From assembly GCA_022821725.1 (NCBI GenBank), contig JAJEDB010000044.1, positions 1 to 64,000 on the forward strand: a DNA stretch of 64,000 nt. The letters are read 5' to 3'. The DNA is from Candidatus Poribacteria bacterium (GTDB lineage Bacteria > Poribacteria > WGA-4E > WGA-3G). The notes under the pieces were generated by a model, which was not told the origin of the DNA, ran no database searches, and was given only the letters and a program-made list of their open reading frames with translations. The position numbers and the translations under genes are program-made. Positions 58,094-64,000 of this stretch are shown one piece after another. Positions within the stretch are counted from its first letter, which is position 1. Every line of letters begins with the position of its first letter.

Positions 58094-58930
58094 GTGGGAC
58101 AAAAAACTCATCCGCGTGGATTACGCTTAGGAATCATTGAGACGTGGGATTCAAAGTGGTACAGCGAGCAGAATTACGCCAAATGGCTCCATGAAGACTT
58201 TAAAATTCAGAAGTTTGTCAAAGAACAACTCGCGCGTGCCGGTATTTCGCGTGTTGAAGTTGAACGCGTAGCAGACCGGTGCAGCATCAACATCCATACA
58301 GCCCGTCCAGGTATTGTGATTGGGCGTCGCGGTGCGGAAGCTGAAAAACTACAAGCGATGCTCGAAAAAGAGGTCGGATGTCCTGTACGGATTAATGTTT
58401 CAGAGATCAGAGAACCAGAGCTCGATGCCCAACTCGTATCAGAAGATGTCGCGACACAAATAGAGCGGCGCGCGGGCTTTAAACAAGCGATGCGCCGGAA
58501 AATCTCTGGTTCAATACAAGCCGGAGCATTGGGTGTCAAGATTATGGTGAGTGGGCGACTCGACGGTAAGGAAATCGCCCGTGCCGAATCTAGTATTGAG
58601 GGACGCGTTCCTCTTCACACCCTGAGAGCGAACGTCGACTACGGATTTACAGAAGCGAATACAACTTATGGTAAAATCGGGGTCAAGACGTGGATCTTCA
58701 AAGGCGAGATTATCAACTTGAAGGCTGACCCTGCTGATCGTCGTCAATCTGGACGCCGGGAAGACACAGGTTCACAACGTCCTGCCCGCCGCCGTGGCGA
58801 CAGACGTTCTGGTTCTCGTCAAGCGGGCTCTCGTCAATCCGGTTCCCGCCAATCTGGCTCTCGTCAATCTGGCGAACAGGGCAGAGGCAGAGGACGGCGC
58901 CGACAGCGTCGAAGCGGAGGCAATTCATAA
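58094..58930 (+). CDS. rpsC: 30S ribosomal protein S3 with a repetitive basic C-terminal tail
   Basis: This 278-residue S3 protein has GTG start and GGAGG upstream. The core ([22 protein letters not shown] domain with [54 protein letters not shown]) ends near residue 215 as in all S3. It is followed by a ~60-residue Arg/Gly/Ser/Gln tail with four to five tandem GSRQS units and a final [14 protein letters not shown]. Family members usually have 210-240 residues. The extension must project from the mRNA entry side of the 30S subunit. The encoding 15-bp tandem units (58811-58872) could vary in number. Confidence 0.96.
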   Translation: MGQKTHPRGLRLGIIETWDSKWYSEQNYAKWLHEDFKIQKFVKEQLARAGISRVEVERVADRCSINIHTARPGIVIGRRGAEAEKLQAMLEKEVGCPVRINVSEIREPELDAQLVSEDVATQIERRAGFKQAMRRKISGSIQAGALGVKIMVSGRLDGKEIARAESSIEGRVPLHTLRANVDYGFTEANTTYGKIGVKTWIFKGEIINLKADPADRRQSGRREDTGSQRPARRRGDRRSGSRQAGSRQSGSRQSGSRQSGEQGRGRGRRRQRRSGGNS

Positions 58931-58974
58931 CCGCCCAAGGGAACACCGGGCAGATGCTTAAGGAGGCATTTAAG

Positions 58975-59388
58975 ATGTTAATGCCGAAACGCGTGATGCG
59001 CCGCTACGTGCATCGTGGAAAACGCCGTGGAAAGCCACTTCGAGGTTCACAGATTAACTTCGGCGAATACGGCTTGCAAGCAATGGAAGCAGGCTGGATT
59101 ACCAGCAATCAGATTGAATCGGCACGTATCGCTATCACTCGATATGTCCGCCGGGGTGGAAAACTTTGGATCAAAATTTTTCCACATAAACCACTCAGTA
59201 AACAACCTGCAGAAACGCGCATGGGTAAGGGGAAGAAGGGCCCCCCTGAACATTGGGTCGCCGTCGTTAAACCCGGCAGAATTCTCTATGAACTCAGTGG
59301 CGTTTCGCTTGAAGACGCTAAAGGGGCGATGGAACGAGCCGCCCACAAATTGCCAATCAAAACTAAGTTTGTTGCACGGGATGTGTAA
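58975..59388 (+). CDS. rplP: 50S ribosomal protein L16
   Basis: This 137-residue protein begins [20 protein letters not shown]. Further landmarks are [60 protein letters not shown] and [20 protein letters not shown]. The start at 58975 follows AAGGAGG at eight bases, and an earlier in-frame ATG at 58954 is not used. L16 supports the A-site tRNA elbow. Confidence 0.97.
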   Translation: MLMPKRVMRRYVHRGKRRGKPLRGSQINFGEYGLQAMEAGWITSNQIESARIAITRYVRRGGKLWIKIFPHKPLSKQPAETRMGKGKKGPPEHWVAVVKPGRILYELSGVSLEDAKGAMERAAHKLPIKTKFVARDV

Positions 59389-59510
59389 TTTCGTCTGCTT
59401 CTACAGACATTGCCCCACTGGGGTTCTTCAAAGGAATTCCTTTGAAACCCTCAGCGGAGCGTCATGTCTATAGTATCCGGTTTTGACAACATACATGGAG
59501 GTTCGGAAAA

Positions 59511-59699
59511 ATGAAAGCGGATGAACTACGCGGAAAAACCACCGAAGAATTAGAAGGTGAACTGAAAACTCTGAAAGAGAATCTGTTTAACCAGAAATTC
59601 CGAAGTATTTTAGGACAACAAGAGGATACAACAACTATCGGTAAGATTCGGAAGGATATCGCACGCGTGAAAACCGTCCTACGGCTCCGAGCCGAGTAG
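59511..59699 (+). CDS. rpmC: 50S ribosomal protein L29
   Basis: This 62-residue helical hairpin protein reads MKADELRGKTTEELEGELKT, LKENLFNQKFRSILGQQEDT and KIRKDIARVKTVLRLRAE, the L29 pattern. AGGTTCGGAAAA precedes the ATG. It is separated from rplP by 122 bp containing a GGGGTTC...GAAACCC palindrome around AAAGGAATTCCTTT (59418-59453). Confidence 0.95.
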   Translation: MKADELRGKTTEELEGELKTLKENLFNQKFRSILGQQEDTTTIGKIRKDIARVKTVLRLRAE

Positions 59700-59810
59700 A
59701 CGGGATCTATAGGAATCGGTGAGAGCGGACAGCCCGCTGCCGACGGATCAGATTTGACGGTGTGCCGAAAAAACGTACTTAATAAGTTTTGACTGGTTTG
59801 GAGGATAAAG

Positions 59811-60086
59811 TTGAGCGAGGAAAGACGCAGACATCGCAAATTTCGGACAGGTCTTGTTACGAGTAACGGTATGGATAAAACTGTCACAGTGTCGCTTGTT
59901 CGGCGCTTTCAACATCCCCTTTACAAAAAGGTCGTCCGGAAAACGAAAAAGATTCTGGCTCACGATGAACAGAACAGTTGTAACGTCGGTGATGTGGTGC
60001 AGGTTGTCGAAACCCGCCCGCTGAGTCGTCACAAACGGTGGCGGGTCCAAGCGATAGTAAGCGCAGGGCAGACCGCAAACGATTAA
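59811..60086 (+). CDS. rpsQ: 30S ribosomal protein S17
   Basis: This 91-residue S17 protein reads [60 protein letters not shown] and [19 protein letters not shown]. It begins with TTG at 59811, preceded by GGAGGATAAAG; there is no alternative ATG nearby. The gap to rplN is 160 bp and contains no clear gene. Confidence 0.95.
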   Translation: MSEERRRHRKFRTGLVTSNGMDKTVTVSLVRRFQHPLYKKVVRKTKKILAHDEQNSCNVGDVVQVVETRPLSRHKRWRVQAIVSAGQTAND

Positions 60087-60246
60087 GAAGTGCCACCAAC
60101 AGCGCGTGCGTGGTTCGTGCCGCCCGTATGAGAGGGTGAGACAGCGCAATGTGATTCGCAGGGCACTTGAGCAGAAAGGGCTTCATCTCCACTCTGACGT
60201 TTCCAAACAGGTTCCCGTTTTGAAAACGGTAGAGGAGAATACAAAA

Positions 60247-60615
60247 ATGGTTCAATCATATACTCGATTAACCTGTGCTGATAATACTGGCGCAAGGAAA
60301 TTAATGTGCATTAGTGTGCTTGGCGGCACCCGTCGACGCTACGCGCGCGTAGGCGACGTGATTGTAGCAAGCATCAAGGAAGCGGTACCGAATACGCAGG
60401 TAAAAGCGGGTGAAGTCGTTCGGGCAGTTGTCGTCCGCACGACGAAAGAATATCGACGCGCAGATGGTTCGTATATTAAATTCGATCAGAACGCCGCTGT
60501 CCTCATCGATCCGCAGAATCAACCGCGTGGCACTCGCATCTTTGGCCCCGTCGCACGTGAACTCAGAGAAAAGGCGTTCACCCGAATTGTCTCGCTCGCG
60601 CCTGAAGTTATTTAG
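60247..60615 (+). CDS. rplN: 50S ribosomal protein L14
   Basis: The 122-residue protein from the ATG at 60247 has exactly the family length: [60 protein letters not shown] and [20 protein letters not shown]. It forms intersubunit bridge B8. The longer frame from 60106 has no ribosome site. GTAGAGGAGAATACAAAA precedes the chosen ATG. Confidence 0.97.
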   Translation: MVQSYTRLTCADNTGARKLMCISVLGGTRRRYARVGDVIVASIKEAVPNTQVKAGEVVRAVVVRTTKEYRRADGSYIKFDQNAAVLIDPQNQPRGTRIFGPVARELREKAFTRIVSLAPEVI

Positions 60616-60625
60616 GAGGACAATT

Positions 60626-60856
60626 GTGTCACAGCAAAAACTACATATCAAAAAGAACGACACTGTCGTGGTCCTCAGTGGGCAAGATCGGGGTAAAGAA
60701 GGTGTCGTTTTAGAGGTGTTCCCCAAGAAACAGCGAGCAATCGTTGAAGGTGTTCATATAGTTGTTCGGCACCTCCGTCCAAACCAGGCCGGACAAGGCG
60801 GGGTCGTTGAGCGCGAAGGCACCATCCACGTTTCTAATCTCAGGAAGATTGAATAG
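60626..60856 (+). CDS. rplX: 50S ribosomal protein L24, short form
   Basis: This 76-residue protein starts at GTG 60626, preceded by TTAGGAGGACAATT. The KOW motif is present (KKNDTVVVLSGQDRGKEGVV) as are IVEGVHIVVRHLRP and GGVVEREGTIHVSNLRKIE. Most bacterial L24 proteins have ~100 residues and continue for 25 more after the VSNV segment (CP..GK..RV.....G.K.R). That zinc-loop/C-terminal part is absent here, with the stop followed by rplE after 11 bp. The reduced form is probably native because the reading frame and spacing are clean. Confidence 0.93.
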   Translation: MSQQKLHIKKNDTVVVLSGQDRGKEGVVLEVFPKKQRAIVEGVHIVVRHLRPNQAGQGGVVEREGTIHVSNLRKIE

Positions 60857-60867
60857 GATAAAGGCTT

Positions 60868-61431
60868 ATGAGCCCATTTAAAGAATTTTACCAAACGGAA
60901 GTCATGTCCGCATTGCAACAGCATTTTAACTATCAAAATGTGATGCAGATTCCGAAAGTGGACAAAGTTACACTGAATATTGGTGTGGGGATAGCAGTTC
61001 AGAATCCAAGCGCATTGGAAGATGCCGTAGAAGAGCTGACCCTTATTGCGGGGCAACGCGCGATGATTACCCGTGCGAAGAAATCTATCTCTGCTTTCAA
61101 AATCAGAGGTCCATCAAAGTTAAACCGCACGCCCGGCATGGCGATCGGATGTAAGGTTACATTGCGGCGGGAAAGGATGTATGAGTTTCTCAACCGCTTA
61201 ATCAACATCGTGTTACCCCAAATTCGGGATTTCCGAGGTATATCACCGGATGCTTTCGACGGGCGGGGCAACTATTCCCTGGGGCTCACGGAACAGTTAA
61301 TCTTTCCCGAGATTAACTACGACCAAGTTAACGATATTCGCGGACTGAATGTAACCATCGTTACGACCGCCCCAACTGACGAAGAGGGCCGCGAGTTGCT
61401 AAAACTTTTAGGCATGCCTTTCCGACAATAG
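60868..61431 (+). CDS. rplE: 50S ribosomal protein L5
   Basis: This 187-residue L5 protein includes [80 protein letters not shown] and [20 protein letters not shown]. It binds 5S rRNA and the P-site tRNA. It lies 11 bp after rplX and is followed by a 143-bp gap with no recognised feature. Confidence 0.97.
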   Translation: MSPFKEFYQTEVMSALQQHFNYQNVMQIPKVDKVTLNIGVGIAVQNPSALEDAVEELTLIAGQRAMITRAKKSISAFKIRGPSKLNRTPGMAIGCKVTLRRERMYEFLNRLINIVLPQIRDFRGISPDAFDGRGNYSLGLTEQLIFPEINYDQVNDIRGLNVTIVTTAPTDEEGRELLKLLGMPFRQ

Positions 61432-61574
61432 ATGGGGTCTCTCGCTAAACTTTAGTGAAAAGATTCCGCAGGCATCCTTTACGAGCAACTCCTGTTTAAA
61501 AGCCGGAGGCAACACCCGTAGTAGAGACTGGGTAGCCCAGTCCGTACGGTTAAACAAGAAAAGGAGTATCCAGG

Positions 61575-61760
61575 TTGGCAAGTAAATCATGGATTGCCAA
61601 ACAGCAAAGAACCCCGCGGTTCCGAACCCGAGAATACAGTCGTTGTAAAAGTTGCGGCAGATCGCGTGGGTATCTTCGCAAGTTTGAGTTGTGTCGTATC
61701 TGTTTCCGACTCTATGCCCGGGCCGGTAAAATACCCGGTGTCCGAAAGGCGAGTTGGTAA
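61575..61760 (+). CDS. rpsZ: 30S ribosomal protein S14, type Z (zinc-binding)
   Basis: This 61-residue protein has the compact zinc-containing S14: [20 protein letters not shown] and [20 protein letters not shown], with four Cys (CxxC, twelve residues, CxxC). It starts with TTG at 61575 after AAAGGAGTATCCAGG. The alternative, longer zinc-free S14 is not present at this place. Confidence 0.95.
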   Translation: MASKSWIAKQQRTPRFRTREYSRCKSCGRSRGYLRKFELCRICFRLYARAGKIPGVRKASW

Positions 61761-61800
61761 ATTTTTTAATTTTACCTTACCGCAAGGAATAATTAAAAAA
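61761..61800. repeat. A/T-rich inverted repeat before rpsH (TTTTTTAATTTTACCTT / AAGGAATAATTAAAAAA)
   Basis: The two arms could pair, leaving an ACCGC loop. The left arm recurs at about 57137-57152 (TTTTTTAATTTTACCTT after rplB) and the right arm equals the end of the leader modules before ctpA and the second PhyH gene. It may be a small mobile hairpin carrying a ribosome-site-like AAGGA. Confidence 0.5.
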
Positions 61801-61820
61801 CAAAATAAGGAGAATCTTTC

Positions 61821-62222
61821 ATGTCGATGACCGATCCGATTGCTGATATGCTCACGCGTATCCGCAATGCCAATATGGCAGGACATGAACGCGTCGAAAT
61901 CCCCGCTTCAAAAGTTAAATCTGAGATTGCACGCATCCTCGCGGAAGAAGGTTTTGTCAGAAATTATCGTCTCATCGAAGATGGGAAACAGGGGATTTTA
62001 AGAATTTACTTGAAATACGGAAATACGAAAAAAGAGAAGGTCATCACAAACCTAAGACGTATTAGCAAGCCCGGCAGGCGGGTTTATGCCAAATCCGACA
62101 ATTTGCCACAGGTTTACGGAGGACTTGGTGTCGCTATTTTGTCAACATCCAGTGGACTCAAAACGACGCCACAATGCCGACAGGAGAAAATCGGCGGCGA
62201 AGTTCTCTGTTACGTCTGGTAA
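61821..62222 (+). CDS. rpsH: 30S ribosomal protein S8
   Basis: This 133-residue S8 protein begins [20 protein letters not shown] and contains [60 protein letters not shown] and a C-terminal [26 protein letters not shown] precedes the ATG. S8 binds 16S rRNA helix 21 and in E. coli also represses the spc operon. Confidence 0.97.
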   Translation: MSMTDPIADMLTRIRNANMAGHERVEIPASKVKSEIARILAEEGFVRNYRLIEDGKQGILRIYLKYGNTKKEKVITNLRRISKPGRRVYAKSDNLPQVYGGLGVAILSTSSGLKTTPQCRQEKIGGEVLCYVW

Positions 62223-62261
62223 CATCCTGATGATGACCCGTAACGAGTTGGGAGATACAGA

Positions 62262-62831
62262 ATGTCACGTATTGGACTACAACCGATTCCAGTGCCAGAC
62301 AAGGTGCAAATCGCTTTAAACAACAGTGACGTGCAGGTAGATGGACCAAAAGGAAGCCTCAATTGGAGAGTGCCAGACGGCATCAACGTAACGCTTGAGG
62401 AAAATGTCCTAATCGTCCAAAGAAAAAGTGAACTAAAACACCACAAAGCCCTGCACGGATTGACGCGTAGCCTTATCGCCAACATGGTCACTGGTGTTTC
62501 AGAGGGCTTTGAAAAAAAATTACGAGTCGTCGGTACGGGTTATCGTGCTGAGGTCAATCGTGAGAGCAATTTGGTGCTTGATGTTGGCTACTCGCATTCC
62601 GTTACCTACTCCCCACCTGACGGAATAACGTTGAGCGTTGAAGCCACTGAATCCATAGATGGCCAGACACATACACCTGTCATTATCAGCGGCATCGACA
62701 AACAGCTGGTCGGACAAGTAGCAGCGTCTATTCGTCAAATTAAGAAACCGGAGATTTATAAGCCTTGTAAAGGCATCCGGTACGATGGCGAGCGCGTTCG
62801 CGATAAAGAAGGAAAAGCGGCTGCTGGCTAA
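62262..62831 (+). CDS. rplF: 50S ribosomal protein L6
   Basis: This 189-residue L6 protein reads [60 protein letters not shown] and [20 protein letters not shown], the last being the L6 signature. TTGGGAGATACAGA precedes the ATG. It lies near the GTPase-associated centre. Its stop overlaps an ATG that I do not take as the start of rplR. Confidence 0.97.
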   Translation: MSRIGLQPIPVPDKVQIALNNSDVQVDGPKGSLNWRVPDGINVTLEENVLIVQRKSELKHHKALHGLTRSLIANMVTGVSEGFEKKLRVVGTGYRAEVNRESNLVLDVGYSHSVTYSPPDGITLSVEATESIDGQTHTPVIISGIDKQLVGQVAASIRQIKKPEIYKPCKGIRYDGERVRDKEGKAAAG

Positions 62832-62848
62832 TGAGGAGGACAGACCCT

Positions 62849-63217
62849 TTGGCACTTACAAAAAAGAAACGGATGAGTCATTTACGACGCCGCAAGCGAG
62901 TCCGCCAAAAAATCAGCGGTACCGAGGGCAGACCGAGACTCTCCGTTTTTCGAAGTTCAAAACATATTTATGCGCAGCTCATTAATGATGAAAGTGGTGT
63001 GACGGTTGCCGAAGCTTCGACTTTATCACCCGAACTGAGAGAGAACCTCTCAAACGGTGGAAACGTTAAGGCAGCGGAGAGCGTCGGCACGCTTATTGCA
63101 CAAAAAGCCAAGCAGCAGGAGATTGAGGCAGTTGTTTTTGACCGGGGCGGACACCTCTATCACGGGCGGATCAAAGCCCTGGCTGAAGCTGCAAAGGCGG
63201 AAGGATTAAAGTTCTAA
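62849..63217 (+). CDS. rplR: 50S ribosomal protein L18
   Basis: This 122-residue protein from TTG 62849 starts (M)[20 protein letters not shown]. It contains the family core [40 protein letters not shown] and [20 protein letters not shown]. The TTG is preferred because GAGGAGG lies eight bases upstream. An ATG at 62831 overlapping the rplF stop would add only the non-conserved MRRTDP and has no ribosome site. L18 carries 5S rRNA with L5. Confidence 0.96.
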   Translation: MALTKKKRMSHLRRRKRVRQKISGTEGRPRLSVFRSSKHIYAQLINDESGVTVAEASTLSPELRENLSNGGNVKAAESVGTLIAQKAKQQEIEAVVFDRGGHLYHGRIKALAEAAKAEGLKF

Positions 63218-63475
63218 TCTCTTGTAAGGGCTGGGGGATTCAGTCTGGGAATAGACTGAATCCATTCCTTGTATTACATTCCCAGTCCCTACCAAGTTTC
63301 TGCTCAGGGAAACGCCCAAGCAATACGCAGAAATACCCAAGCAAAAACACCCGTCCATTAAATTTCGGGCAGGTTTTCTGTGTTCCCGGTATCGTTTTTT
63401 AAGGACGAATCGGAACTTCACGAGAACCCGGCGAAATGAAGTGGAGCGAGGCCCCAGGAGGCCATAGCTTAAAAC
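63218..63475. other. Structured 258-bp intergenic region within the spc operon
   Basis: Between rplR and rpsE lies a perfect 10-bp stem, GGATTCAGTC (63236-63245) with loop TGGGAATA and GACTGAATCC (63254-63263), embedded in a larger imperfect pairing (GGGCTGGG with CCCAGTCCC). Downstream, CCCAAGCAA occurs twice. CGCAGAAATACCCAAGCAAA (63326-63345) also occurs identically at 9518-9537, after the ankyrin gene. No gene is present. Confidence 0.6.
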
Positions 63476-63988
63476 ATGCTGAAAGATAAAATCAACCTTG
63501 ATGACCATGAATTTGAGGAACGCATGATTACCATCAACCGTGTAATGCGAGTTGGTAAAGGGCGGCGAACGCCCAGTTTTAACTCACTCACCGTTGTCGG
63601 AAATCGTGATGGGATTGTTGGTATCGGATTCGGTAGTGCAAGTGAAGTCGCCGGCGCGCTCCGAAAAAGTTTTGCAGACGCTCGAAAAAATCTGATTCGG
63701 GTTCCAATCATCAACGGGACGCTTCCGCATGAAATCATCAGCGAATTCAAATCCGCCAAAGTCTTGCTAAAACCAGCAAGCCCCGGGACAGGTATTATCG
63801 CAGGACATGCAACGCGCGCGATTCTTGAATTCGCAGGCGTTCGAGATGCACTCACAAAATGCCTTTCCTCTCGGAATGTGAAAAATATCGCTGAAGCGAC
63901 CATGCTTGGATTAAAAAACCTCAAAGATGTCAATGAAGTCGCTCGGTTACGAGATATACCTGTCGAAGAACTGCTCAAGAAACGCTAA
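63476..63988 (+). CDS. rpsE: 30S ribosomal protein S5
   Basis: The 170-residue S5 protein contains VMRVGKGRRTPSFNSLTVVG, GIVGIGFGSASEVAGALRKS, DARKNLIRVPIINGTLPHEI and KVLLKPASPGTGIIAGHATR. It lies at the mRNA entry and maintains decoding accuracy. The usual KGGRR at the start of the double-stranded RNA-binding domain reads GKGRR. AGGAGGCC lies 13-20 bases upstream of the ATG at 63476. The last 12 bases of the window are intergenic. Confidence 0.96.
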   Translation: MLKDKINLDDHEFEERMITINRVMRVGKGRRTPSFNSLTVVGNRDGIVGIGFGSASEVAGALRKSFADARKNLIRVPIINGTLPHEIISEFKSAKVLLKPASPGTGIIAGHATRAILEFAGVRDALTKCLSSRNVKNIAEATMLGLKNLKDVNEVARLRDIPVEELLKKR

Positions 63989-64000
63989 ATCAGTCGTCAG

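Overview
The window is bacterial, about 64 kb, with balanced base composition, and probably comes from a member of Candidatus Poribacteria or a close PVC/FCB-like relative. That assignment is inference. It rests on three phytanoyl-CoA dioxygenase (PhyH) paralogs, DUF6785-type, LamG, dockerin and LRR proteins, a MoxR/DUF58/DUF4129 cluster, and very many short palindromic repeats between genes. There are no transposases, phage genes, CRISPR arrays or rRNA genes. One tRNA (Arg, CCG) is present.

Layout. 1-6.3 kb is a decayed region: an OLD-like nuclease lacking its Walker A N-terminus, two deletion remnants of the same type ISP restriction-modification gene, a two-NTF2-domain lipoprotein, and an orphan Phd/YefM antitoxin fused to the tail of a lost PIN toxin, all separated by MITE-like repeats. 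6.3-13 kb holds two tandem PhyH paralogs whose HxD iron motif reads HGG, an ankyrin protein, a 2H phosphoesterase, an AAC(3)-family acetyltransferase and a TPR protein. 13.3-23.2 kb holds LamG and RDD proteins, a SpoIIM-like protein, and a minus-strand block of two membrane proteins, DUF4129, DUF4350, a truncated P-II protein, MoxR and DUF58. 23.4-33.3 kb holds a lipid A-type acyltransferase, CtpA protease, a DUF6785-like membrane protein, an Fe3+/polyamine-type ABC ATPase, an M28B peptidase, a PD-(D/E)XK-like protein and an OmpR-type response regulator.

33.4-36.4 kb (minus strand) has a sigma-region-4-like protein preceded by two small transcription units with strong Shine-Dalgarno sites, then a GNAT enzyme, RsgA and IF-1. 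36.5-43.1 kb has a canonical HxD PhyH, an EamA transporter, an LRR-dockerin secreted protein and several unknown proteins. 43.2-49.4 kb has tRNA-Arg, an SMP-30 protein, a dTMP/folate cluster (dut-thyA-lipoprotein-unknown-folA), a ThuA-like protein and NagA. 49.4 kb to the end is the str operon (rpsL-rpsG-fusA-tuf), closed by a terminator, followed by S10-spc (rpsJ to rpsE). Its order is standard but its intergenic gaps are unusually long, and some hold repeats.

Two themes recur. First, dispersed palindromic repeats sit exactly at gene 3' ends, and their terminal inverted repeats often supply the stop codon; in at least two cases (P-II and RDD) this defines the end of the protein. Second, sigma-70-type promoters with exactly 17-bp spacers (TTGACA-N17-TAAAAT or TATAAT) can be read by eye in front of several genes, including a perfect consensus ahead of rpsL that is followed by an intrinsic terminator in the leader.
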